This document shows, piece after piece, positions 28,363-37,402 of a stretch of DNA of 64,000 nt. Under the pieces are notes generated by a model, which saw only the letters and a list, made by a program, of their open reading frames with translations, did not search any database and was not told the origin of the DNA. The DNA is from Sphingomonadales bacterium 12-68-11 (GTDB lineage: Bacteria > Pseudomonadota > Alphaproteobacteria > Sphingomonadales > Sphingomonadaceae). Where the stretch lies: the NCBI GenBank assembly GCA_002279825.1, contig NCCV01000003.1, positions 677,643 to 741,642 of the forward strand. Direction: 5' to 3'. Within the stretch, counting starts at the first letter, position 1, and each line of letters opens with the position of its first letter. The translations under genes and the position numbers were made by a program.

Positions 28363-29408
28363 TCGACCTGCCGTTTTTGCGCAAGGCGGAGATCGAAGCC
28401 CCGCCCGACATCGAAGCCGCCTCGCTGCGCTCGGACAAGTTCCGCATCGAGCGCGAAGGCGACTGGCTGCGGCTCGACCGCGCGGTGACCGCGCTGGAGA
28501 AGGACCGGCCGGGGCGCATCTCGGACGAAGACCTGCTGGCCCTGCCCGTGCTTTATCGCCAGGCCGCGTCCAGCCTTGCCGTCGCCCGCGAGACCTCGCT
28601 CGATGCGGCTACGCTCGCCTATCTCGAATCGCTGGTGCGCCGCGCCTGGTTCCAGGTCTACGGCCCCCGCACCTCGTTCGGCCATTGGCTCGGCCGGTTC
28701 CTCGCCGGGGGCTGGAGCGCAGCGGTGCGCAGCATCTGGCTGGAAATTGGGATCGCGCTGGCGGTCATGCTCGCGGGAACCGCGGTCGGCTGGTTGCTGG
28801 TTGCGCGCGACAGTGCGTGGTTCGATGCGCTCGTCCCCGGAGGCATGGCCGACGAACGGCGGCCGGGAGCCTCGCGCGACGCGCTCGCCGAAACGCTGAG
28901 CGGCACGGGGGGAACCGACGGCCTCTCGGCGTTCGCCGCGTACCTGTTTTCGAACAACAGCGCGGTTGCGATCATGGCCTTCGCGCTCGGCTTCGCGTTC
29001 GGCATCCCGACGCTGCTGCTGCTGGTCTACAACATGGCCTCGCTGGGGGCGATGCTGTGGCTGTTCAGCCAGGCCGGCCTCGGGTGGGAATTCGCCGCCT
29101 GGCTGTCGATCCACGGCACTTCGGAGTTGCTGGCGATTCTCCTCGCCGGCGCGGCGGGGCTGCACATCGGCCGGACGATGGCGTTTCCCGGCACGCGCAC
29201 CATTCTCGCCGCCGCCTCGGCCAGCGGGACCCGCGCGGCGCACGTCATGGTCGGGGTGGTGATCATGCTCGCGGTTGCCGGCCTGCTCGAGGGCTATGCG
29301 CGCCAACTGGTCGCCGACACGGCCAGCCGCGCCACGATCGGCGGGGCGATGCTGCTGCTGTGGGTGAGCTATTTCCTGTGGCCGCGGGCCCGCGGATCGC
29401 AACCGTGA
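28359..29408 (+). CDS. Stage II sporulation protein M-like membrane protein
   Basis: A 349-residue SpoIIM-family integral membrane protein. A soluble N-terminal region of about 115 residues is followed by five or six helices, including AYLFSNNSAVAIMAFALGFA, a recognisable SpoIIM block. In non-sporulating bacteria these proteins accompany MoxR/DUF58 operons with unknown function. GTG start overlaps the DUF58 stop (GTGA), continuing the coupled arrangement. Confidence 0.83.
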   Translation: MIDLPFLRKAEIEAPPDIEAASLRSDKFRIEREGDWLRLDRAVTALEKDRPGRISDEDLLALPVLYRQAASSLAVARETSLDAATLAYLESLVRRAWFQVYGPRTSFGHWLGRFLAGGWSAAVRSIWLEIGIALAVMLAGTAVGWLLVARDSAWFDALVPGGMADERRPGASRDALAETLSGTGGTDGLSAFAAYLFSNNSAVAIMAFALGFAFGIPTLLLLVYNMASLGAMLWLFSQAGLGWEFAAWLSIHGTSELLAILLAGAAGLHIGRTMAFPGTRTILAAASASGTRAAHVMVGVVIMLAVAGLLEGYARQLVADTASRATIGGAMLLLWVSYFLWPRARGSQP

Positions 29409-29459
29409 AGCCCGACAAGCGCCGCCGCGAGCTGGTCACGCCCGAAGGCGGCGATCCTG
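29405..29459 (+). other. Orphaned N-terminal codons of the RDD gene (frame disrupted)
   Basis: A GTG at 29405 overlaps the SpoIIM stop exactly as at the other junctions of this operon (GTGA) and encodes KPDKRRRELVTPEG, a typical RDD-family N-terminus. After that the frame runs into non-membrane sequence, while the first hydrophobic helix (AAILFGSLILLVVALVSVGL) is in the +1 frame. Compared with the family, about 18-20 residues carrying the conserved Arg and paired Asp are missing. This points to a frame-changing deletion near 29450, or to a sequence error. Confidence 0.65.
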
Positions 29460-29480
29460 TTCGGCTCACTCATACTCCTG

Positions 29481-30203
29481 GTGGTGGCGCTGGTCTCGGT
29501 GGGGCTCGAGGTCCTCGACAGCGAAGACATCGGGTCGAGCCCGGCGCTCGAGTTCGTGGTCGTGCTGCTGATCGTCGTGCTGTTCTTCGCCCGCTTCGGC
29601 TATTTCCTGTGGTTCGAGCTCGGACCGCGCGGCGCCACTCCGGGCAAGCGCGCGGTCGGCATCCGCATTGCCGCGCGCGGCGGCGGGCGGCTGACTGCCG
29701 AGGCGGTGATCGCGCGCAACCTCGTGCGCGACGTGGAAGTGTGGATTCCGGCCGTCTTCGCCGTCAGCGGCGGGGCAGGGCTTGGCGGCGCGGTCGGGTG
29801 GGCAGCCGGCGGATGGCTGGCGGTGTTCGTGCTGTTTCCCTTCTTCAACCGCGATGCGCTGCGCGCGGGCGACCTCGTCGCCGGCACCTGGGTGGTCGAG
29901 GCGGAGCGGCGCAAGTTGCTGCCGGCGATGTCGGTCGCCACCCCGAGCACGAGCGAATACCGGTTCGGCGAGGCCGAGCTGGGGGTTTACGGAGAGCACG
30001 AGCTGCAAGTGCTCGAAGCCGTGCTGCGCCAAGGCAGCCCCGAGGCCGAGCGGCAGGTCATGGAAGCGATTTGCGGCAAGTTGGGTTGGGAAGCCGGCAG
30101 GGGCGATGAGCGCGCCTTTCTCGAAGCGTTCTACACCGCGCTGCGTGCCCGGCTCGAACGCAACATGCGCTTCGGCCGGCGCAAGAAGGACAAGCTCAGC
30201 TAG
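29481..30203 (+). CDS. RDD-family membrane protein, N-terminally truncated reading frame
   Basis: The 240 residues readable in the helix-containing frame include TM1, a second helix (FVVVLLIVVLFFARFGYFLW), GATPGKRAVGIRI typical of RDD proteins, a third hydrophobic segment and a cytoplasmic C-terminal domain. The frame has no standard start before GTG at 29481, inside TM1, so either translation begins internally or the gene is a pseudogene. Last gene of the MoxR operon. Its stop overlaps the stop of the opposing peptidase gene within CTAG at 30200-30203. Confidence 0.65.
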   Translation: MVALVSVGLEVLDSEDIGSSPALEFVVVLLIVVLFFARFGYFLWFELGPRGATPGKRAVGIRIAARGGGRLTAEAVIARNLVRDVEVWIPAVFAVSGGAGLGGAVGWAAGGWLAVFVLFPFFNRDALRAGDLVAGTWVVEAERRKLLPAMSVATPSTSEYRFGEAELGVYGEHELQVLEAVLRQGSPEAERQVMEAICGKLGWEAGRGDERAFLEAFYTALRARLERNMRFGRRKKDKLS

Positions 30204-31141
30204 TCGGTCGCGCCGTCGAAGATCCTGACCTCGCACAGGCCCGCGCTGTCGGCCCGGCCGCGGTACATCCCCGGGGTGTTGAACGCGAACGCGGGGCTGG
30301 CGCCCGGCGCGGCGACGATGACCCCGCCGTGGCCGCCGAGCGTGCCGACTTCGGCGATCACCGCGTCGGCGGCGGCTTGCGCGCTTTCGCCCAGCAGCCG
30401 CATCCGCGCGCCGATCTCGTGCGCCGCGCCGACCCGGATGAACACCTCGCCCGTGCCCGTTGCCGAAACCGCGCAGGCCCGGTCGTCGGCGTAAGTCCCC
30501 GCGCCGATCAGCGGCGAATCCCCGATCCGGCCCCAGCGCTTGGCGGTCAACCCGCCGGTCGAGGTCGCAGCGGCCACATGCCCGCCGGCATCGACCGCGA
30601 CCGCGCCGACCGTGCCGTACTTGAGCCCGGCGTCGAACCAGCCGTCTCCGCGCGCTTTCAGCTCCTCGAGCTGGCGCCACCGCTCGGGCGTCGCGAACCA
30701 CGCCGGATCGACCGTCTCGATCAATCTCTCTCGCGCGAACTCCTCGGCTCCGCCGCCGCTCAGGAACACGTGCGGTCCCTGCTCCATGATCGCGCGCGCC
30801 AGCGTGATCGGGTTGCGAACCCGAGTCAGCCCGGTGGCCGCGCCGGCCGCGCGCGTGCGCCCGTCCATGATCGCAGCGTCGAGCTCGTTGGTGCCGTGAT
30901 AGGTGAACACCGCGCCGCGCCCGGCGTTGAAGCGCGAATCGTCCTCGAGCACCCTGACCGCCGCTTCGACCGCATCGAGCGCGCTGCCGCCAGCGGAGAG
31001 TATCGTCGCGCCCGCATCGAGCGCGCTGCCGAGCGCAGCTTTGTGCTCGGCCCGCTGCGCCTCGCCCATGCCCGCGCGCGCCATCGTCCCCGCGCCGCCG
31101 TGCACGGCGAGGCTCCAGTGCGGAGGGTTGGCCGGTGTCAT
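30200..31141 (-). CDS. Isoaspartyl peptidase/L-asparaginase (Ntn-hydrolase)
   Basis: A 313-residue plant-type asparaginase/beta-aspartyl peptidase precursor, which cleaves itself to expose a catalytic Thr. The cleavage site is in LKYGTVGAVAVD, with Thr at about residue 177. Other motifs are LAVHGGAGTM, DSRFNAGRGAVF, ELDAAIMDG and ATSTGGLTAKRWGRIGDSP. It would clear isoaspartyl dipeptides or hydrolyse asparagine. ATG at 31141 gives the usual N-terminus; longer starts add non-homologous residues. Confidence 0.92.
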   Translation of the reverse strand: MTPANPPHWSLAVHGGAGTMARAGMGEAQRAEHKAALGSALDAGATILSAGGSALDAVEAAVRVLEDDSRFNAGRGAVFTYHGTNELDAAIMDGRTRAAGAATGLTRVRNPITLARAIMEQGPHVFLSGGGAEEFARERLIETVDPAWFATPERWRQLEELKARGDGWFDAGLKYGTVGAVAVDAGGHVAAATSTGGLTAKRWGRIGDSPLIGAGTYADDRACAVSATGTGEVFIRVGAAHEIGARMRLLGESAQAAADAVIAEVGTLGGHGGVIVAAPGASPAFAFNTPGMYRGRADSAGLCEVRIFDGATD

Positions 31142-31219
31142 GCGTCCGGGCCTAGCAGAGCCGGCGCAGGGCCGCGACCTCTTGCCCGGCTGGTTCCCGC
31201 AAGGCATGGCACGCCCGTC

Positions 31220-31741
31220 ATGACGCACCTGCGACCCGCCACCGCTGCCGACGCCGAAGCGCTCGCCCGCCTAGGGCGCGACAGCTTCCTCGCGTCGTTC
31301 GGGCATCTCTACCAGCCGGACGACCTCGCGGCGTTTCTCGAACAGGTCCACTCGGTCCCGGCCGTCGCCGAGGAAATCGCCGATCCCACGCTCACCCACC
31401 GCCTGGCGTCGGACACTCCCGGCGGCGCGCTGACCGGCTACGTCAAGCTGCGCCAGCCGACCAAGTTCGCCGAGGACACGGCCGCCGCCAGCCCGATCGA
31501 ACTCGGCCAGCTCTACACCGATCCGGCGCGGACCGGCCAGGGCATCGGCGCGGCGCTGATGGAGTGGGCGATCTCGGAATCGCGCGCGCGCGGCTGCGAT
31601 GCCATGCTGCTCTCGGTATGGAGCGAGAACTTCGGGGCCCAGCGGTTCTACCAGCGTTACGGCTTCCGCAAGATCGCGGACATCGGCTTCTGGGTCGGCG
31701 AGCAGCGCGACGACGAGTTCCTCTATGAGCTGAGGCTCTAG
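31220..31741 (+). CDS. GNAT-family N-acetyltransferase
   Basis: A 173-residue acetyl-CoA-dependent acyltransferase. The fold is shown by LRPATAADAEALARLGR at the start, the acetyl-CoA pyrophosphate loop DPARTGQGIGAALM, and the SENFGAQRFYQRYGFRKI C-terminal block. The substrate is not inferable. Divergent from the isoaspartyl peptidase, separated by 78 nt. Confidence 0.87.
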   Translation: MTHLRPATAADAEALARLGRDSFLASFGHLYQPDDLAAFLEQVHSVPAVAEEIADPTLTHRLASDTPGGALTGYVKLRQPTKFAEDTAAASPIELGQLYTDPARTGQGIGAALMEWAISESRARGCDAMLLSVWSENFGAQRFYQRYGFRKIADIGFWVGEQRDDEFLYELRL

Positions 31742-31756
31742 GCCAGCCTATCCTTT

Positions 31757-31819
31757 TCGTCATTGCGAGGGACCGAAGATCGCGCGGCAATCCAGGGCGT
31801 CGTGCACCGCCCTGAATTG
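31757..31819. repeat. Dispersed palindromic repeat, family 1, degenerate copy B
   Basis: CGTCATTGCGAGG and GCAATCCAGGGCG recur from the 14521 element, followed by a decayed right arm (CGCCCTGAATTGTCA) that runs into the stop codon of the antiporter gene. CAGGGCG/CGCCCTG forms a 7-bp hairpin between the convergent GNAT and antiporter genes. Confidence 0.7.
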
Positions 31820-33589
31820 TCAGCGCGCGGGGTCGCGGAGCTGCGGCTCGGTGAGCACGTTCTCGCGCGCGGCGCGAATATCGCCGGCGGCGATCTGCTT
31901 GGACAGCCGCTCGCGGTCGTTGGCGCGATAGAAGGTCTCGGCCTCCTCGATCGCCTGCTCGCTCAGTCCGATCTTTTCAAGCGCCATCCGCGCCATGCGC
32001 AGCGCCGATTCCATCACCTCGCGCACGACGTATTCGACCGGGCTGTCGCGCAAGGCGATGACCGTGCGGCGGTCGAACCCGCGCACGTAGATCGCCGCTT
32101 GCGGAAAGGCCTTGTGGACCGCGTGGAGCAGTTCGGGTTCGATCTGGTCGCCGTCCTGGCAGAACAGGATCAGTTGCGCCTCGCCGGCGCCGGCCTGGCG
32201 CAGCAGGTCGAGCCGCTTGCCGTCGCCGAAATAGACCTTCGCGCCGAATTGCTCGGCGACATCGATCATCTCGACGTCGGTATCGACCAGCGTGACGGTG
32301 ATCCCCGCCGCCATCAGGGTCTGCGCCACGGTCTGCCCGAAGCGGCCGTAACCGACCACCAGCGCCTGCGCGGCGTGATCGCCACCGCCGTCTTCGGGGC
32401 CCTCGCGCGCCTCGTCGGTCTGCGGCGCGCTGCGGATGCGGCGCGACAGCATCATCAGGAACGGCGTGGTCATCATCGACAGCGTGACGACCGCGGCGAA
32501 CACGCTCGCCGCGCTCTCGTCGATCAAGAGGGCGTCCTGCGCCTGCGCGAACAGCAGGAAGCCGAACTCGCCGCCCTGGCTGAGCAGCAGGCCGAGCGCC
32601 AGCGCCCGCCGCCACGGCATGCCGATGACCAGCCCGATCCCGCCGATCACCACCGCCTTGGCCGCAATCAGCATCAGCGCCATTCCGAACACGAACACCG
32701 GCCGATCGGCGATCGCGGTCAGATCGAGCATCATCCCGACCGCCAGGAAGAACAGCCCGAGCAGGATCGAGCGGAACGGCTCGACGTCGGCTTCGAGTTC
32801 GTGGCGATAGGGCGAATCCGCCAGCATCACGCCGGCGACGAAGGCCCCCAGCGCGGTGCTCGCCCCGATCGCCTGCATTACCGCCGCCGACGCCACCACC
32901 GTGAACAGCGCGGCGACGATGAACATCTCGCGTTCGCCCAGACCGCCGATGAGACGGAACAGCGGCCGGATCAGAAACCGCCCGGCGGCGATCAGGCCCA
33001 CGACCGCGCCGAAGGTCAGCAGCGCCGCCTGCCAGCCGGGCGGGCCGTCCAGCTCCGCCGGGTTGCGGCTCAGCGCCGCGACAACCGTGATCAGCGGGAT
33101 CAGCGAAAGGTCCTGGAACAGCAGGATCGCGAATGCCCGCTCACCCAGCGGCGTGCGCAGCCGGCCGGCGGATTGCAGCATCGGCAGCACCTGCGCGGTC
33201 GAGGACAGCGCGAGCGGAAAGCCGAGCGCGACCGACGCGGGAAGCGAGAAGTTGGCGACCCAGTGGATCAGCGCGGTCAGCACCACCCCGCAGGCCAGAA
33301 CCTGCGCGAGACCGACCCCGAAGATGGCACGCTTCATCCGCCATAGCCGCGAAGGGCTGAGTTCGAGCCCGACGATGAACAGCAGCAGCACGATGCCGAG
33401 CTCGCCGATGCCGGCGATCGCTTCGCCCCCGCCGACCAGCCCGAGCACATAGGGCCCGACCATCGCGCCGGCGACGAGATAGCCCAGCGTCGCGCCCAGC
33501 CCGAACCGCCGGAACAGCAGCACGAACGCCAGCGCGAAGCCGAGCATCACGAACCCGTCGCGCAGCAACAATCCGCTCGAATGCTCCAT
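31820..33589 (-). CDS. Kef-type monovalent cation:proton antiporter (CPA2) with TrkA-N domain
   Basis: A 589-residue antiporter. The first 390 or so residues form 12-13 helices of the Na/H-exchanger fold (VGLELSPSRLW, LLFQDLSLIPL). The cytoplasmic part begins near 410 with a TrkA-N nucleotide-binding motif GYGRFGQTVAQTL, as in KefB/KefC, which expel potassium under glutathione-gated control. ATG at 33589 has GGAGGGAC upstream. No KefF/KefG-type oxidoreductase gene is beside it. Confidence 0.9.
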   Translation of the reverse strand: MEHSSGLLLRDGFVMLGFALAFVLLFRRFGLGATLGYLVAGAMVGPYVLGLVGGGEAIAGIGELGIVLLLFIVGLELSPSRLWRMKRAIFGVGLAQVLACGVVLTALIHWVANFSLPASVALGFPLALSSTAQVLPMLQSAGRLRTPLGERAFAILLFQDLSLIPLITVVAALSRNPAELDGPPGWQAALLTFGAVVGLIAAGRFLIRPLFRLIGGLGEREMFIVAALFTVVASAAVMQAIGASTALGAFVAGVMLADSPYRHELEADVEPFRSILLGLFFLAVGMMLDLTAIADRPVFVFGMALMLIAAKAVVIGGIGLVIGMPWRRALALGLLLSQGGEFGFLLFAQAQDALLIDESAASVFAAVVTLSMMTTPFLMMLSRRIRSAPQTDEAREGPEDGGGDHAAQALVVGYGRFGQTVAQTLMAAGITVTLVDTDVEMIDVAEQFGAKVYFGDGKRLDLLRQAGAGEAQLILFCQDGDQIEPELLHAVHKAFPQAAIYVRGFDRRTVIALRDSPVEYVVREVMESALRMARMALEKIGLSEQAIEEAETFYRANDRERLSKQIAAGDIRAARENVLTEPQLRDPAR

Positions 33590-33692
33590 CGTCCCTCCGC
33601 TTTGCAACGCGACCTTACGGAGCCGAGGCGAGATTGGATAGCCGCCGGTTCCGGCTATCGGTCCAAGGCGGCGCCCGCTAAAGGCAGCGCCG

Positions 33693-34019
33693 ATGCACCG
33701 CGCGTTCAACTTCCTCCTGCTGGTCGCCCTGCTGGTCAGCGCCCTGCACATGGGCGAGGACGCGCACGCGCACGAAAGCGCCGAGCTGCATCACCTCGAA
33801 CATGCGCATTTGGCCGATCCGAACGACGATCCCGGCGACAGCCACGACGGCACCGGCAAGGTCGCCCATTCAGGGCATCACCATTGCCCGATCGCCGCCG
33901 AGAACCACGGTCCGACCTTGAGCGCCCCGCTTGCCGGCGCGGCGCTCCACTGCGTCCGCCCGGTCGCCGCGCTCGTCTCGCTGAGCCGCGCCCCGCCGCT
34001 CGAACCGCCTTCCGCCTGA
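33693..34019 (+). CDS. Histidine-rich exported protein
   Basis: A 108-residue protein with a signal peptide (about 1-25, ending in HAHE) and a His/Asp-rich mature part (HHLEHAH, DDPGD, HSGHHHCP), clearly able to bind divalent metal. The C-terminus (SRAPPLEPPSA) recalls small DUF2946-type periplasmic proteins that precede TonB receptors. It lies 72 nt upstream of a TonB receptor on the same strand, so a role in handling a metal such as copper, zinc or cobalt is a reasonable inference. Not a named family with certainty. Confidence 0.7.
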   Translation: MHRAFNFLLLVALLVSALHMGEDAHAHESAELHHLEHAHLADPNDDPGDSHDGTGKVAHSGHHHCPIAAENHGPTLSAPLAGAALHCVRPVAALVSLSRAPPLEPPSA

Positions 34020-34091
34020 ACCGACGCCGCTACGCGTGGGACGCTTCGTGCTCCCGCGCTTTCGATCGTTTGGTTCAGGAGTTTATTTCCC

Positions 34092-36074
34092 ATGCAATTC
34101 ACCGCGTGCGCGCGCCTGCTTGCCGGCGCCGCGTTCCTGTCTCCCGCTGTGCTGGCGGCGCAGGATACATCCATCCAACCCGCCGAACAGGCCGAAGCAC
34201 TCGACGAAGAATCCGAAACGATCTTCGTCCAGGGCACCCGCTCGGGCCGCCGCGTGCAGGACGAGCCGATCCGCGTCGAGGTCATCAACCGCGAGGAGAT
34301 CGAGGAGAAGATCCTCATGCGGCCCGGCAATATCGCCACCATCCTCAGCGAGACCGGCGGCCTGAGAGTCCAGGTCACCTCGCCCGCGCTGGGCGCTGCC
34401 AACATCAAGGTCCAGGGCATGGACGGCCGCTTCACACAGCTCCTGGCGGACGGGCTGCCGCTCTACGGCGGGCAGGCCTCCTCGCTCGGCCTGCTGCAGA
34501 TCCCGCCGACCGACCTCGGCCAGGTCGAGGTGATCAAAGGCGCCGCCTCGGCGCTCTACGGCCCTTCGGCTTTGGGCGGGATGATCAACCTGGTCTCGCG
34601 GCGGCCCGAAAGCGCGGCCCAGGCCGAGCTGCTGCTCAACGCCACCACCCGCGACGGGCAGGACGCGACCGCCTATGCCGCGACCCCGCTCGGCGCCGAC
34701 TGGGGCGCTTCGCTGACCGGCGGCCTCCACCGCCAGAGCGCGCACGATCTCGACGACGACGGCTGGATCGACATGCCCGCCTACGACCGCTGGACCGTGC
34801 GCCCGCGGCTGTTCTTCGAGAACTCGGCGGGCGCCTCGGTGTTCGCCACGCTCGGCGCGATGTCCGAACAGCGCGTAGGCGGCACCCTGGCGGGTCGCAC
34901 CGTGCCCGACGGCACGCCCTTCGCGCAGACCCAGGATACCGACCGGCTCGACGGCGGGCTGGTAGCGGAAGTGCCGCTCGGCGGCGACGTGACCGCGCAT
35001 CTGCGCGGCTCGGCGATGCGGCAGGACCACCTGCACCGGTTCGGCCCGGTCACCGAGGCCGACCGGCACTCGACGGCATTCGCCGAGGGATCGATCGCCG
35101 GGCGCTCGGGCGTGACCACCTGGATCGCCGGGGCGGCGTGGCAGGCCGCCGGCTTCCGGTCGGATGCCTTCCCGGCCTTCGACTATGCGTTCGAAGCGCC
35201 GGCGGTGTTCGGGCAAGTCGAGCGGGAGTTCGGCCCCGACGTCACGCTCGCCGGCAGCGCGCGGGTGGACTTCCACAACGTCTACGGCACGCAGTTCAGT
35301 CCGCGGCTGTCGCTGCTTTATCGGCCGGGGCCGTGGACGATCCGCGTCTCGGGCGGGCGCGGTTTCTTCGCGCCGACGCCGTTCGTCGAGGAGATCGAGG
35401 ATGCCGGGCTGGCGCGGCTCGAGCCGCTCGGCGCGCTCAAGGCGGAGACCGCGGAAACGGGCGCTATCGACGTGGGCTATCGCGGCGGCGGGATCGAGGC
35501 CAACGTCACGCTGTTCGGCTCCGACTTGCACGATCCGGTCGAGCTGGTCCCGTCGGCCACCGCGCCGGACCGGGTGCGGCTGGTCAACGTGCCCGGGACG
35601 CGCCGCATCCGCGGATCGGAGCTGCTGCTGCGCTACCGGTGGGACGCCTTCGTGGTCACCGGCAGCTACGTCTTCGTCGACGCGACCGAGCCCGATCCTC
35701 TTGGTACCGGACGCCGCACGGTGCCGCTCACGCCGAAGCACACCGCCGGCCTGGTCGCGATGTGGGAGGAGCACGACAAGGGCCGCGTCGGGCTCGAAGT
35801 CTACTACACCGGCGAGCAGGAGCTCGACGACAACCCCTATCGCACCGAAGGAAAGCCCTACTTCGAGGTCGGCCTGCTGGCCGAATGGGCGATCGGCAAG
35901 TCGCGCGTGTTCCTCAACGCCGAAAACATCTTCGGCGTGCGCCAGACCAAGTACGACCCGCTGCTCCGGCCGTCCCGCGCCATCGACGGCCGCTGGACCG
36001 TCGATGCCTGGGCGCCGACCGAAGGCTTCGTGCTCAATGGCGGGGTGAGGCTGCGTTTCGGCGGGGAGGATTGA
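34092..36074 (+). CDS. TonB-dependent outer-membrane receptor
   Basis: A 660-residue gated porin. Signal peptide ends near AALA/Q22, then a TonB-box-like SETIFVQGTR. The plug domain (about 50-170) contains IKVQGMDGRFTQLLADGLPL and VEVIKGAASALYGPSALGG. A 22-strand barrel follows, ending in GVRLRFGGED, with a terminal aromatic strand slightly extended. AGGAG stands ten bases upstream of the ATG. The preceding His-rich gene suggests a metal or metallophore substrate; no riboswitch or Fur box was recognised. Confidence 0.92.
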   Translation: MQFTACARLLAGAAFLSPAVLAAQDTSIQPAEQAEALDEESETIFVQGTRSGRRVQDEPIRVEVINREEIEEKILMRPGNIATILSETGGLRVQVTSPALGAANIKVQGMDGRFTQLLADGLPLYGGQASSLGLLQIPPTDLGQVEVIKGAASALYGPSALGGMINLVSRRPESAAQAELLLNATTRDGQDATAYAATPLGADWGASLTGGLHRQSAHDLDDDGWIDMPAYDRWTVRPRLFFENSAGASVFATLGAMSEQRVGGTLAGRTVPDGTPFAQTQDTDRLDGGLVAEVPLGGDVTAHLRGSAMRQDHLHRFGPVTEADRHSTAFAEGSIAGRSGVTTWIAGAAWQAAGFRSDAFPAFDYAFEAPAVFGQVEREFGPDVTLAGSARVDFHNVYGTQFSPRLSLLYRPGPWTIRVSGGRGFFAPTPFVEEIEDAGLARLEPLGALKAETAETGAIDVGYRGGGIEANVTLFGSDLHDPVELVPSATAPDRVRLVNVPGTRRIRGSELLLRYRWDAFVVTGSYVFVDATEPDPLGTGRRTVPLTPKHTAGLVAMWEEHDKGRVGLEVYYTGEQELDDNPYRTEGKPYFEVGLLAEWAIGKSRVFLNAENIFGVRQTKYDPLLRPSRAIDGRWTVDAWAPTEGFVLNGGVRLRFGGED

Positions 36075-36195
36075 AGGTGGCGGCCATCGCGTTTTCCTAC
36101 GCCGCGCAAAGCTGCTAAGGCTCGCGCGATGGCCGCGTTCACCAATTTCGCCGCGTACCGGGATAGTCCCGGCCCTGGCCGTGCAAGCATTGCGA

Positions 36196-36244
36196 GCGGA
36201 AGTGTAACTTTCGCTCTGAACACTGTCACATGTGTCAACACCCC
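36196..36244 (+). promoter_or_regulatory. Candidate regulatory element upstream of ispG
   Basis: One or two copies of a GTGTaACTTTCGCTC-type unit (36196-36217) are followed by a 27-bp element at 36218-36244 with core CACTGTCACATGTGTCAACA and palindromic centre CACATGTG. It ends 30 nt before the ispG start. The same element, 25 of 27 bases identical and in the same orientation relative to the gene, lies upstream of ruvA (47381-47409). Confidence 0.6.
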
Positions 36245-36274
36245 GTCACTTCAGTCAGGCAAAGAGCCTTCCAG

Positions 36275-37402
36275 ATGAACGAAATCCGCCCCTGGCGCAC
36301 GATACACCGGCGCAAGAGCCGCCAGATCATGGTCGGCAACGTGCCGGTCGGCGGCGATGCGCCGATCACCGTGCAGACGATGACCAATACCCTGACCTCC
36401 GATCCGGTGGCGACGATCGACCAGATCCGCCGCTGCGAGGAAGCCGGGGCCGACATCATCCGCGTCTCATGTCCCGACACCGACAGCACCGCCGCGCTCG
36501 GCCAGATCGTGCGCGCGGCGCGCATCCCGATCGTCGCCGACATCCATTTCCACTACAAGCGCGCGCTTGAGGCCGCCGATGCGGGCGCGGCGTGCCTGCG
36601 GATCAATCCGGGCAACATCGGTTCGAGCGAACGCGTCGCCGAAGTGGTCCGCGCCGCCAAGGCCAACGGCTGCGCGATCCGCATCGGGGTCAACGCCGGC
36701 AGCCTCGAGAAGGATCTGCTCGAGAAGTACGCCGAACCGTGCCCCGAAGCGCTCGTCGAGTCCGCGCTCGATCACATCAAGCTGCTGCAGGACCACGATT
36801 TCCACGAGTACAAGGTGGCGGTGAAGGCGAGCGACGTGTTCCTCGCGGTCGCCGCTTACATGCAACTCGCCGATGCGGTCGACTGCCCGCTGCACCTCGG
36901 CATCACCGAAGCCGGCGGGTTGATCGGCGGCACGGTCAAGAGCTCGGTCGGCATGGGCAACCTGCTGTGGGCCGGCATCGGCGACACCATCCGCGTCAGC
37001 CTCTCGGCCGAGCCGGAGCAGGAAGTGCGCGTCGGGTTCGAGATGCTGAAAGCGCTCGGCCTGCGCACGCGCGGCGTGCGCGTGGTCTCGTGCCCGAGCT
37101 GCGCGCGCCAGGGCTTCGACGTGATCCGCACCGTCCAGGCGCTCGAAGACCGGCTCAGCCACATCAAGACCCCGCTGTCGCTGTCGGTGCTCGGCTGCGT
37201 GGTCAACGGCCCCGGCGAAGCGCGCGAGACCGACATCGGGCTGACCGGCGGCGGCGCGGGCAAGCACATGGTCTATCTCTCGGGCGTGACCGACCACACC
37301 GTCGAGAGCGCCGACATGATCGACCACATCGTCAAGCTGGTCGAGGCCAAGGCGGCCGAGATCGACGCGGCGGAACGCATCCATGCTGAAGCGGCCGAGT
37401 AA
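36275..37402 (+). CDS. ispG: 4-hydroxy-3-methylbut-2-en-1-yl diphosphate synthase
   Basis: Iron-sulfur enzyme of the MEP isoprenoid pathway (GcpE) that reductively opens methylerythritol cyclodiphosphate. 375 residues. TIM-barrel half includes [26 protein letters not shown] and LRINPGNIG. The cluster ligands are in [13 protein letters not shown] (about 272-275) and [11 protein letters not shown] (about 307). ATG at 36275 is the usual N-terminus ([15 protein letters not shown]). The 3' end overlaps the next small gene by 20 nt. Confidence 0.95.
   Translation: MNEIRPWRTIHRRKSRQIMVGNVPVGGDAPITVQTMTNTLTSDPVATIDQIRRCEEAGADIIRVSCPDTDSTAALGQIVRAARIPIVADIHFHYKRALEAADAGAACLRINPGNIGSSERVAEVVRAAKANGCAIRIGVNAGSLEKDLLEKYAEPCPEALVESALDHIKLLQDHDFHEYKVAVKASDVFLAVAAYMQLADAVDCPLHLGITEAGGLIGGTVKSSVGMGNLLWAGIGDTIRVSLSAEPEQEVRVGFEMLKALGLRTRGVRVVSCPSCARQGFDVIRTVQALEDRLSHIKTPLSLSVLGCVVNGPGEARETDIGLTGGGAGKHMVYLSGVTDHTVESADMIDHIVKLVEAKAAEIDAAERIHAEAAE

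Noticed and set aside
36129..36278. 49-codon plus-strand ORF ending in ATGA over the ispG start
   Set aside because: No family resemblance, and it runs through the repeat element shared with ruvA, so the open frame is probably incidental.
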